Of a stretch of 64,000 bases of DNA, positions 18,631-26,593 are shown piece by piece. Origin of the DNA: Gordonia rubripertincta (GTDB taxonomy: Bacteria; Actinomycetota; Actinomycetes; Mycobacteriales; Mycobacteriaceae). Under the pieces are notes generated by a model. The model saw only the letters and a program-made list of their open reading frames with translations, was not told where the DNA came from and made no database searches. The position numbers were made by a program, and so were the translations under genes. Numbering within the stretch: the first letter of the stretch is position 1; each line of letters starts with the position of its first letter. The stretch covers positions 4,960,001 through 5,024,000 of the forward strand of contig NZ_CP136136.1 in assembly GCF_038024875.1 (NCBI RefSeq), given 5' to 3'.

Positions 18631-19048
18631 CGAGAGGTACTCCTCGGGTCGTTGGAATCGCCAGTGACGTGCAGTTTCCCAGCGTGAAGATGGTGATCTG
18701 AGTCACCGTCTTCCTGGCGTTCCCGGAGGATTACGTCCACTTCCTCTTGTCCGCCTGACTGGTAGGGCAAACACTACACCTAGTGGCTGACATTTCTGGG
18801 CACCACAAGGGGTTGTGAATAACATCGGTGGAAGACATGCAGGTCGGAGGGGTGCAGGATTCGAAATTCCGGCGTGTCCCGGACGCGCCCGGCGTGTCGC
18901 TCACAGGTTGTCCAGCGGTGCTCCACAACATGTGCACCGGCAGTCCACAATCCCCAGCTCGCCTACACGACGACGCCGCACCGGGCGTGGGCCCGGTACG
19001 GCGCCGAGGGGTCGAAGAGTCGGGAGGGCGAAGAGTCGGAGACGACGA
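18631..19048. other. gene-free region carrying the nrd promoter
   Basis: About 420 bases between the nrdH start and the stop of the FMN reductase gene. It holds two NrdR-like boxes (separate entry), a DnaA-box-like nonamer TGTGAATAA at 18814-18822 and an TTGTCCAGC at 18908-18916. No open frame with a credible start or codon use is present. Confidence 0.5.
18771..18818 (-). promoter_or_regulatory. pair of NrdR boxes upstream of nrdH
   Basis: Box 1 at 18771-18786 reads ACACTACACCTAGTGG and box 2 at 18803-18818 reads CCACAAGGGGTTGTGA. Each is a 16-base imperfect palindrome of the ACACWA-N4-TWGTGT kind with one mismatch per box end. Their centres are 32 bases apart, three helical turns, the spacing known for NrdR tetramer sites. 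They lie about 140-190 bases before nrdH. NrdR (gene not in window) would repress nrdHIEF when dATP is high. Confidence 0.7.
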
Positions 19049-19606
19049 TCAGGCGCTGACGGCGACCTCGTCGACGAGGCGCGTCACGGATGCGACGACC
19101 TTCTCCACGATCGTCGGATCGGTCAGGCCACCCTCGGGGAGTGCGGGGATCTGCAGACCGAGGTCGGCCTCCTCGATCGCGCGCCCGCCCGCGATACCGA
19201 CCGACTTGCGGGTGTCCTCACGGGTCCACTGTCCGCCGTACTGGCCGAGGCCCGCACTCAGCACGGCCACCGGCTTGCCGCCCAGCGCGCCGGCGCCGTA
19301 GGGACGCGAGAGCCAGTCGATGGCGTTCTTCAGCGCGGCCGGGATGGTGCCGTTGTACTCGGGGGTCGCGATGAGGACGCCGTCCGCCTTGGCCACGGCC
19401 TCGCGCAGGGCGGTCACGCTCGCGTCGACCTGACCTTCCACGTCGATGTCCTCGCTGTAGAACGGCAGCGAACCGAGGTGGTCGACGACGGTGATGTGAA
19501 CACCGGCGGGAGCATTGTCGGCGGCGACGTGGGCCAGCTGCTTGTTGACGGAGGCGGCACGGAGGCTCCCGACGAGGGCTACCAGTTCGACAACTCGATC
19601 CGACAT
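19049..19606 (-). CDS. NADPH-dependent FMN reductase family protein
   Basis: 185 residues. Flavodoxin-like fold: ALVGSLRAASVNKQLA (about 10-25, flavin phosphate loop), ATPEYNGTIPAALKNAIDW and GGKPVAVLSAGLGQYGG. Corresponds to Rv3054c beside a divergent regulator (Rv3055). Likely a quinone/FMN/azo reductase using NAD(P)H; the substrate is unknown. AAGGAA lies six bases ahead of the ATG at 19606. It shares a 110-base intergenic region with the TetR gene. Confidence 0.9.
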   Translation of the reverse strand: MSDRVVELVALVGSLRAASVNKQLAHVAADNAPAGVHITVVDHLGSLPFYSEDIDVEGQVDASVTALREAVAKADGVLIATPEYNGTIPAALKNAIDWLSRPYGAGALGGKPVAVLSAGLGQYGGQWTREDTRKSVGIAGGRAIEEADLGLQIPALPEGGLTDPTIVEKVVASVTRLVDEVAVSA

Positions 19607-19663
19607 GTCGTTCCTTTCGACGAGGGAACCGGCCCGATGGACCGGAGATACGCACCAAGGAAC

Positions 19664-19677
19664 CGGACCCGGGTCCG
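19664..19677. promoter_or_regulatory. candidate TetR operator
   Basis: CGGACCCGGGTCCG is a perfect 14-base palindrome in the middle of the region between the divergent FMN reductase and TetR genes. Its place suggests the binding site of the adjacent regulator, controlling both genes. Confidence 0.5.
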
Positions 19678-19715
19678 ATTGATTCCCGAGCCGGGTGAAG
19701 AGTTACCCTCATCAC

Positions 19716-20342
19716 GTGCCGAACGGCCCAGACCACTCCCCTCTCCATATCTCCTTCAACACCTCGGGGACCGAACGTGCCGACGCCGCGCGTAATCGGC
19801 GTCTGCTGCTGGCTGCCGCCAAGAACCTGATCGATCACCACGGCGCCGCCGCGGTGACCATGGAGGCGGTCGCCCGCGAGGCCGGCGTGGGCAAGGGCAC
19901 GGTGTTCCGCCGCTTCGGCAACCGCACCGGGCTGATGCTCGCACTCCTCGATCACTCCGAATCGGAGATGCAGCAGGCCTACTTGTCCGGGCCCGAACCC
20001 CTGGGACCCGGCGCACCGCCGCTCGACCGGTTGCTGGCCTATGGCCGTGCCCGCCTCAAACTCACCTGTGACCACCTCGACATCCTGCTGGAGGCCGGGG
20101 CGGCCGCCGACGACTTCATGACCCATCCGGTGGGCCGCGCGTCGACCCAGCACGTCCAAATCTTGCTCCGGCAGTTGGGTTTCGCGAACGAGCTCGATTT
20201 CATGTCGCTGGCCGTGCAGGCACCGCTCGCCGCCGGATCGGTCCGATATCTGATGGTGGAGGTCGGCCTCGATCTCGAGACCATCACCACACAGTGGCAG
20301 GAGATGGTCACCGCACTCGTGACCTCCCGCAGCTCGCACTGA
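19716..20342 (+). CDS. TetR-family transcriptional regulator
   Basis: About 208 residues. The N-terminal HTH is clear: RRLLLAAAKNLIDHHGAAAVTMEAVA and REAGVGKGTVFRRFGNRTGL (about 26-70). The C-terminal ligand domain is typical length. I choose GTG 19716 because TACCCT lies six bases ahead, giving a leaderless transcript; GTG 19695 in the same frame would add seven residues. Divergent from the FMN reductase gene, which it probably controls through the palindrome at 19664-19677. Inducer unknown. Confidence 0.88.
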   Translation: MPNGPDHSPLHISFNTSGTERADAARNRRLLLAAAKNLIDHHGAAAVTMEAVAREAGVGKGTVFRRFGNRTGLMLALLDHSESEMQQAYLSGPEPLGPGAPPLDRLLAYGRARLKLTCDHLDILLEAGAAADDFMTHPVGRASTQHVQILLRQLGFANELDFMSLAVQAPLAAGSVRYLMVEVGLDLETITTQWQEMVTALVTSRSSH

Positions 20343-20467
20343 CACCTGCGACCCCGTCCTCTCGTCGGCCGGACGAGGTGTCTCGCCGCGCGCCACCGTC
20401 GGCCGCGACTTAGCCTGGGGTGTCGTGCCGGCGCGAGTGGTCGGCGGGTGATCTCGTGGAAGCGGTG

Positions 20468-21631
20468 GTGAGTGTGAAGGCAGTGGTCGTCGGCGCGGGT
20501 ATGGGCGGCATGTCGGCGGCCATCGCCCTCAAGCAGCTCGGTGTCGACGTCGAGGTCTACGAGCAGGTGACCGAGAACAAGCCCGTGGGCGCGGCGATCT
20601 CGGTGTGGTCCAACGGGGTCAAGTGCCTCAACCACCTCGGTCTGGAGAAGGAGACTGCCGAACTGGGCGGCACCATGGACTCGATGAGTTACGTCGACGG
20701 CTTCAGCGGTGACATCATGTGCCGCTTCAGCATGCAGCCGCTCATCGACGAGGTGGGTCAGCGGCCGTACCCGATCGCGCGCGCCGAACTGCAGCAGATG
20801 CTGATGGACGCCTACGGATACGACGACATCCACTTCGGCAAGAAGATGGTGGCCGTCCATGATGGCCCGGATCGCGCGACCGTCGAATTCGCCGACGGCT
20901 CCACCGATTCCGCCGACATCGTGATCGGCGCCGACGGGGCGAAGTCACTGACCCGCGAGTACGTGCTCGCCGGCCCGGTGACGCGGCGCTACGCGGGATA
21001 CGTCAACTTCAATGGACTCGTCGAGGTCGACGAGAAGATCGGACCCGCCACCGAATGGACGACCTACGTGGGTGATTCGCGTCGAGTGTCGGTGATGCCG
21101 GTGGCGGGCAACCGTTTCTACTTCTTCTTCGACGTCCCGATGCCCCAGGGCGTTCCGTTCGAACGCGGCACCGCGCGCGAGGTCCTCGCCGCGGAGTTCG
21201 CCGACTGGGCGCCCGGCGTTCAGACCCTCATCGCGAAACTCGACCCCGCGACGACCAACCGGGTCGAGATCCTCGACCTCGACCCGTTCGACACCTGGGT
21301 CAGGGGACGCGTCGCCGTGCTCGGCGATGCCGCACACAACACCACCCCCGACATCGGGCAGGGCGGCTGTTCGGCGATGGAGGACGCGATAGCCCTGCAG
21401 TTCGCCTTCCGCGACCACCCCGACGATCCGGTCGCCGCCCTGAGCGCCTACGAGTCCGCACGCACCGAACGCGCCGGCGAGCTCGTGCTCCGCGCGCGCA
21501 AGCGCTCGGACGTCACCCATGGCAAGGACCCGGCGAAAACAGCTGCCTGGTACGACGAACTGCGCGGCGAGGACGGCACCAACATCATCCGCGGCATCGT
21601 CGGCAACATCGTGGGCGGACCCTTGACCTGA
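20468..21631 (+). CDS. hpxO: FAD-dependent urate hydroxylase-like monooxygenase (HpxO family)
   Basis: 387 residues. VVVGAGMGGMSAAIALKQLG is the FAD Rossmann motif (about 6-25); DIVIGADGAKS is the second signature and GDAAHNTTPDIGQGGCSAMED the third. Stretches such as KPVGAAISVWSNGVKCLNHLG and ARKRSDVTHGKD follow Klebsiella HpxO closely, so the enzyme probably converts urate to 5-hydroxyisourate using NADH and O2. GTG 20468 is preceded by GGAAG at five bases; GTG 20474 matches the HpxO N-terminus equally well. No other purine-degradation gene is adjacent, which leaves the substrate inferred. Confidence 0.8.
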   Translation: MSVKAVVVGAGMGGMSAAIALKQLGVDVEVYEQVTENKPVGAAISVWSNGVKCLNHLGLEKETAELGGTMDSMSYVDGFSGDIMCRFSMQPLIDEVGQRPYPIARAELQQMLMDAYGYDDIHFGKKMVAVHDGPDRATVEFADGSTDSADIVIGADGAKSLTREYVLAGPVTRRYAGYVNFNGLVEVDEKIGPATEWTTYVGDSRRVSVMPVAGNRFYFFFDVPMPQGVPFERGTAREVLAAEFADWAPGVQTLIAKLDPATTNRVEILDLDPFDTWVRGRVAVLGDAAHNTTPDIGQGGCSAMEDAIALQFAFRDHPDDPVAALSAYESARTERAGELVLRARKRSDVTHGKDPAKTAAWYDELRGEDGTNIIRGIVGNIVGGPLT

Positions 21632-21645
21632 TCGCCGCTCAGGGG

Positions 21646-21682
21646 TTGACCTTCACGTAGATGGAAGCCCGATGATGTGAGG
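21646..21682 (+). promoter_or_regulatory. MerR-type promoter with 19-base spacer
   Basis: TTGACC (21646-21651) and GATGAT (21671-21676) are separated by exactly 19 bases, the overlong spacing diagnostic of MerR-controlled promoters. Within the spacer CTTC...GAAG forms a dyad. The predicted transcription start falls on the GTG at 21683, giving a leaderless mRNA. Autoregulation by the MerR protein encoded downstream is inferred. Confidence 0.6.
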
Positions 21683-22837
21683 GTGACCAGCCCAGACCTG
21701 ATGCCGATCGGTTCGTTCGCACAGAGATGCGGGCTCACCGCCAGCGCCCTGCGTTTCTACGGTGACGCGGGCCTCTTGCGGCCGGCTCAGGTCGCACCGA
21801 CGACCGGATACCGGTTCTACGGAGACGACCAGCTCCACCGTGCGGTGCTACTTCGCCGGCTGCGCGAGATCGGTATGTCGCTGGCGGCGGTCGGAAAGGC
21901 ACTCGACGCCGACCCCGACGAAGCGATCCGTCTCGTGGACGAGCACGTGGACGCCGTCATCGACGACGCCGAAGCCGCTCGGCGACACGCACTCCGGATC
22001 AAGGACTCTCTCCTCACCCGATCCACCGAGCCGGTCGCGGCGCTCAGCGGTCCGGTATTGGCAGCGGCGATCGGGCAGGTCCTCACCGCCACCACCGCCG
22101 ACCCGGACATCGCGGTACTCGGCGGGGTGCGTTTCGACGCCGGCCCGGACGGCCTGACCGTCACCGCCACCGATCGATACCGCCTCGCCACCCGCACCAT
22201 GGTGCCGTCGAGTTCCCGACCGACGACCTGGGCCGCGACGGTCGACGGCACCGATCTGCGCAATGCCCTCGCCGACCTCCGGCGCAGCCCGCGGGTCGAG
22301 ATCGACGCCACCGAGAACGAGATGTGGTTGCGGCTCAGCGACCGTGGCGACCGGTCCTGCCGTCTCCTCGCCGAACCGTTCCCCGACCACCGCGCCATGC
22401 TGGAGGCGCTCCCACCGGTGACCACGCGCGTCCAGATCCCCACCACCGCGTTCCTGCGCGCGCTCGAGCACCGGGACGCGGATCAGATCGGGCTCGTCGT
22501 CGGACGGTCCACGATGACACTTCGGAACCTGTTTTCGGACAACGAAGCCCGGATACCGGCGACCGTACGGGGACCATCGCTCGATCTCTGGTTCGAGATG
22601 ATCACTCTGTATCCCGCCATCATCTCCGCGATCGGCGCCGATGTGCTCGTCGACTTCCGCGGTCACGATCTGCCGGCCACCATCCGCTCCGCGGACCGTG
22701 GTGATCTCACCACCCTGGTGATGCCGATCGCGCCGCCCGGGGCCGGACCATCGCCGGCCGCCGACCACACGCCGCCCGGCGGTGGACGTGCCGCCGCGCA
22801 GGAGCCGGCACCCGCCCGAGAAGAGATTCCGACATGA
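21683..22837 (+). CDS. MerR regulator fused to a DNA polymerase III beta-clamp-like domain
   Basis: 384 residues. Residues about 6-75 are a MerR winged HTH (MPIGSFAQRCGLTASALRFY, then TGYRFYGDDQL and LRRLREIGMSL), followed by a short coiled segment. From about residue 115 the sequence resembles sliding-clamp (DnaN) domains: VLGGVRFDAGPDGLTVTATD then RYRLATRTMV, AEPFPDHRAML, and VQIPTTAFLRAL. A complete clamp has three such domains; here there is room for roughly two. The clamp part probably serves as a ligand or dimerisation module. Its stop overlaps the next gene (ATGA). Function unknown; seen in some actinobacteria as far as I recall. Confidence 0.8.
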   Translation: MTSPDLMPIGSFAQRCGLTASALRFYGDAGLLRPAQVAPTTGYRFYGDDQLHRAVLLRRLREIGMSLAAVGKALDADPDEAIRLVDEHVDAVIDDAEAARRHALRIKDSLLTRSTEPVAALSGPVLAAAIGQVLTATTADPDIAVLGGVRFDAGPDGLTVTATDRYRLATRTMVPSSSRPTTWAATVDGTDLRNALADLRRSPRVEIDATENEMWLRLSDRGDRSCRLLAEPFPDHRAMLEALPPVTTRVQIPTTAFLRALEHRDADQIGLVVGRSTMTLRNLFSDNEARIPATVRGPSLDLWFEMITLYPAIISAIGADVLVDFRGHDLPATIRSADRGDLTTLVMPIAPPGAGPSPAADHTPPGGGRAAAQEPAPAREEIPT

Positions 22838-23148
22838 CATCAGCCACCGACCCGATGATGGAGGCGATCACCGAGGCCGTCGGCGACGAACGCGCCCGGA
22901 CCCATCACGCCGCGCTCGACGTCGCAGCGTTCTACCCGTCTCTCCACCTCAACCTCGCCGACGGGTTCCGACGGCTCGGTTCATTCGACGCGGCACGTCG
23001 GCACGTCGAGGCAGCCCGCGAGCACATGTCCGCGCTTCCCGCCGGGGCGTACGGCGATCTCATCCGCGCGGCAACCGAACAGGTCGCCGCGGCCGTCGAG
23101 GACCGGGACACCGCCGAGCGCGCGTCGGCACCCGGCGCGGCACGATGA
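22834..23148 (+). CDS. small TPR-like helical protein
   Basis: 104 residues, start ATG overlapping the stop of the MerR-clamp gene, so translation is coupled. HAALDVAAFYPSLHLNLADG and FRRLGSFDAARRHVEAAREH form a helix-turn-helix pattern like one to two tetratricopeptide repeats; the remainder is Ala/Glu-rich helix. It has no other recognisable domain. Strict pairing suggests it binds or modulates the regulator. Confidence 0.75.
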   Translation: MTSATDPMMEAITEAVGDERARTHHAALDVAAFYPSLHLNLADGFRRLGSFDAARRHVEAAREHMSALPAGAYGDLIRAATEQVAAAVEDRDTAERASAPGAAR

Positions 23149-23170
23149 CGACCGACGACGAGCGGGTCGA

Positions 23171-24649
23171 CTATTCCCCCGCCGGCTCGATCGCGGCCGT
23201 CTTCAGACCGTCGTGGGCGACCAGCGCGGCGTCCCGGGACAGCGTCGGACCCGGCGCGAGCAGCGACACCACCGACCACGGTGCGCGCGAAGGCGAGTCG
23301 CCGAGCCCCAGGGTCCCACCCGTCTCGAGATCCGGGATCCCGAAGCGCACACCCGAATCGTTGACGTAGAACAGCGATTCGGTGCGGGCACTGTCGGCTT
23401 CGTTGCCCGTCACCTGTAGGTACTCCCCCGAGCCCGGCGGCAGATAGACCTCGTCGAGTCCGGGCCCGTCACCGTCGGCCGACGTCAGGCGTACCGGCCG
23501 GGCGTCGGACTCCAGTGGAAGCGCGCGACCGGCCAGCAGCGCGGTTTCGGCCCGCGGATCGTCGGTGCCGCGAGACCAGCTGCGGCACAGGGTCGGATCG
23601 GCGGAGAGGCCACGCATCGACGGATTGACCTGGGGGAAATCACCGATCGGCAACTCCTCCACCACGTTCAGGGTGGCGAGCTCGCCGGGCGCTACCGTCT
23701 TGACGGGCGCCGCACCCTCGCGGTCGGCGAGACGCAGGATCTCGGCGGCGGGGGCACTGATCTCCTGGACACCGCCGCGGAGCACGACGTGATAGGTCGT
23801 CTCGTCGTCGACGTCGACCGACTTCACAACCGACCCGACGGTCGTCGAGCCGACTGCGCCCGGTTGCCCGGCACCCGTAACGGTGGGCACTTCCAACGGT
23901 TCGACGAGCGGGAAGCTGTTGAGCAGGCCCGGGGTCATCCGGCGTGGTGTCACGCCGTCGAGGCCGAGTGCGCGCATGACCGGCGCACTGTCGGTGTCGA
24001 CTGCCGCCCGGACCGGGCTCCAGGCCCCGTCGCGGAACAGCTGATAGATCAAGAAGGTCTCGGTGCCGGTGCGGACGAGCACAGCGTCCTCGGGACGGGC
24101 GGTCTCCACGGTCGACGACCCCAGCACGGGTTCGTCGGCGATGACCGCCTGTCGGATCGACTCGCTCGCGGTGTCCGACGAGACCGTCGACGAGTCACAC
24201 ACAGTCCACATCGAGGTGCTCTTGTGCGCCGAACCCGGCAAAGACGCGGGCGCACCCGGGATACCGAGCAGCGGGCCGCGCGGGTAGGGCTCGAGTTTGG
24301 TGTCGGCCACGGACGTCGGTTTCTCGGAGCTCCCGGTGATGAGCCGGGCCGAGGCGAGATTGAGCACCGGGTGCAGGGTGTCCTCGAGGAGGACATAGGT
24401 GCTGCCGCTGTTCTTGCTGACGACGATGGAGGCGTCGCCGACCGATCCCTGCGGCCGGACGAGGCCGTACACTCCGCAACCACCGAGGACGAGCAGGCCG
24501 AGGACGGTTCCGACCACGAGTGCCTGCAGCTGGGACCGCATCGGGTCGTGGAGCATCCGCACGTCGCGGCGCACGAGCGCGTGCTCGAGTCGCTTGATCA
24601 GGAACCGATAGCCGTTGACCTGAGCCTTGGTCGTCAGCTGACGTGCCAC
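23171..24649 (-). CDS. eccB: type VII secretion protein EccB
   Basis: 492 residues, usual EccB length. It starts with the family signature ARQLTTKAQVNGYRFLIKRL then EHALVRRDVRMLHDP, one membrane helix at about 41-62 (LQALVVGTVLGLLVLGGCGV), and a long exported domain with the paired cysteines near VCDSS and TLCRSW. EccB is part of the ESX inner-membrane core complex with EccC, EccD and EccE. GTG 24649 has a GGGGG run ahead. It is divergent from eccE; no eccC, eccD, mycP or esx genes are in the window. Confidence 0.93.
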   Translation of the reverse strand: MARQLTTKAQVNGYRFLIKRLEHALVRRDVRMLHDPMRSQLQALVVGTVLGLLVLGGCGVYGLVRPQGSVGDASIVVSKNSGSTYVLLEDTLHPVLNLASARLITGSSEKPTSVADTKLEPYPRGPLLGIPGAPASLPGSAHKSTSMWTVCDSSTVSSDTASESIRQAVIADEPVLGSSTVETARPEDAVLVRTGTETFLIYQLFRDGAWSPVRAAVDTDSAPVMRALGLDGVTPRRMTPGLLNSFPLVEPLEVPTVTGAGQPGAVGSTTVGSVVKSVDVDDETTYHVVLRGGVQEISAPAAEILRLADREGAAPVKTVAPGELATLNVVEELPIGDFPQVNPSMRGLSADPTLCRSWSRGTDDPRAETALLAGRALPLESDARPVRLTSADGDGPGLDEVYLPPGSGEYLQVTGNEADSARTESLFYVNDSGVRFGIPDLETGGTLGLGDSPSRAPWSVVSLLAPGPTLSRDAALVAHDGLKTAAIEPAGE

Positions 24650-24850
24650 GACTCCCCCTGTCCGCACCGACCAGCACGCGCCCGCGAACGGGCGTCGGTG
24701 TGGATCGGTTGTGATCTCCTGCGGCGTACCCCCTGCCGCGCGGTAGTAGCCTAACCGACATATGAGCCCCCCACGTGTGGGGCTTCGCCGCCTGTGGACA
24801 CACCGACGGGCGAGCCGCGTGGGGCGCGGCGCCGGGATCGAGGGGGGATC

Positions 24851-26587
24851 GTGGATCGGAACACGCGCGCGTCGGGATTGCGCACACTCGTGGTGATCGA
24901 GGTGATCCTGGCCCTCGGCCTCGTCGTGTGGGCGTTGTCCGGGAGCGCGTGGGGGCTGCCGGCCCTGATCGTGGCGGCGGTGATCGCGGCCGGGCTGGTG
25001 AGCGTGGGCGGTCGGCAGTCTCTGTTCAGCCGGCTCGCCGCGCGGATGTCGTTCTCCTGGTCGCGGATGCGCCGGAGCGACGCCGACCTCAACCCCGCCC
25101 CGTTCGACGTCCCGATGTCCGGGCCCTCGACCCGGCCGTCGGCACGCCGGTCGTCGACCCCCACGACCATCGGCGCCCGCTGGGTCGGCGACACCCTGGT
25201 CACCGTGGTCCGCGTGGACCCGGGTGGCCCCGCGGTCACCTATCTGACCCCGGGCAACAGCACCCTCGGCGACGAGAACGGCCAACTCGTCCCCCTCGAC
25301 GTCCTCGCCGAGTGCATCGACCGATACGACATCGCGCTCAGCTCGATCGAGATCATCAGTCACGGTGTGCGCATGTGGGGTTCGGGTGTGGCACCGGCGA
25401 CCTACGACCGCACCCTCGGCCCATTGTCGGCGACGGCACAGCGTTCGGTGTTCGTCGTGCTGCGGCTCGATCCGCTCAAATGCCCCGACGCCGTGGCGCG
25501 ACGCGGCGGCGGCGCAACCGGCGCCCTGCGGACCGCGACGGTCACGACCCGCCGGGTGGCCAAACGCCTTGCCGAACACGGACTGGCCACCACCATCCTG
25601 TCCGCCGCGCAGATCACCTCGGTCACCACCCAACTGACCGAGGGCGCCGGCATCGGGTTGCTGACCGAGGAATGGGAATCGGTCGGGGTCTCCGGGCTCC
25701 GCATCCGCAGTGCCGCAGTGGAACCGGATGCGCTGCCGACCGTCGTCCGCGACGTGTGGGTGAACTCGGCCGTCTCCACCACCCTCACCGTTCGACTCCG
25801 GCACGTCACCGCCGACCGCCGCCATCGCAACGGACGGCCCGAGGTCGAGGTCTCCGCATTCGTGCGATTCAACGAGTTCCCGGATGCGCACCGGTCGGTG
25901 CCCTCGTGGCCGGCCGGTCTGCGGCCGCTCGACGGCCGACAGTTCGACGCCCTCTCCGTCAGTCTCCCCATCGCGACCCCCGCCCGCCTGGACCGGAACC
26001 TGCCGACGCTCACCGGCGAGGACGCGCAGGCCTTCCTCGGCGCGGTCCGCCTCCCGGCCGGTGGATGTGGTCAGCTGATCGGCGCCGACCACACGGGTCG
26101 CGCCGTCGCCACCCGACTGGTCGGTCCCGGCATCGCCACCGTGTCGGTCGCCGCCGGTATCCACGTCGTCGCACAGATCGCGCTGCGAGCGGTCGCCGTC
26201 GGCGCCTCGGTGCGCGTCCACTCCGACCGCCCGCATCGCTGGGCACCGCTGGTCCGCGCCGTCGCCGACCCGAGCGCACTGTCACTCGCCGGCGACCGCA
26301 CACCGGCCCGGCCGGGGCCCGCGCTCGTCATCGTCGACGGCGTCACTCCCCCGTCACCGCAACCGGATACGACGCGGATGATCGTGTCCGCTCCCGGCGT
26401 CCACGAGCCGACCCACGCCCCCACCGTTGCCCTGACCCAGAATGCGCGTGCGCCACAAGACCTCTCGCTCGACGCCGGCGGTCAGCCGGTGCTGGTGACG
26501 ATGGTCGCGACCCCGGACGAATGGAATCTCATCGGCGGGTATCCGGAGCCCGCCGCGCAGACACCCGCGGCGCCGGTCCGGCGATAG
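24851..26587 (+). CDS. eccE: type VII secretion protein EccE
   Basis: 578 residues from GTG 24851, with AGGGGGG four bases ahead. Two N-terminal membrane helices (LRTLVVIEVILALGLVVWAL and WGLPALIVAAVIAAGLVSVG, about 10-53), then a large cytosolic domain including TIGARWVGDTLVTVVRV, EWESVGVSGLRIRSAAVE and PDEWNLIGGYPEP at the C-terminus, as in EccE. EccE sits at the rim of the ESX membrane complex. Its divergent pairing with eccB, 201 bases apart, suggests co-regulation. Which ESX system they serve cannot be told from this window. Confidence 0.85.
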   Translation: MDRNTRASGLRTLVVIEVILALGLVVWALSGSAWGLPALIVAAVIAAGLVSVGGRQSLFSRLAARMSFSWSRMRRSDADLNPAPFDVPMSGPSTRPSARRSSTPTTIGARWVGDTLVTVVRVDPGGPAVTYLTPGNSTLGDENGQLVPLDVLAECIDRYDIALSSIEIISHGVRMWGSGVAPATYDRTLGPLSATAQRSVFVVLRLDPLKCPDAVARRGGGATGALRTATVTTRRVAKRLAEHGLATTILSAAQITSVTTQLTEGAGIGLLTEEWESVGVSGLRIRSAAVEPDALPTVVRDVWVNSAVSTTLTVRLRHVTADRRHRNGRPEVEVSAFVRFNEFPDAHRSVPSWPAGLRPLDGRQFDALSVSLPIATPARLDRNLPTLTGEDAQAFLGAVRLPAGGCGQLIGADHTGRAVATRLVGPGIATVSVAAGIHVVAQIALRAVAVGASVRVHSDRPHRWAPLVRAVADPSALSLAGDRTPARPGPALVIVDGVTPPSPQPDTTRMIVSAPGVHEPTHAPTVALTQNARAPQDLSLDAGGQPVLVTMVATPDEWNLIGGYPEPAAQTPAAPVRR

Positions 26588-26593
26588 CGGGGC

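Noticed and set aside
18814..18960. Replication-origin-like cluster of DnaA boxes
   Set aside because: Only one near-match nonamer plus weak TTGTCC-type words; no dnaA, dnaN, AT-rich unwinding element or recF nearby.
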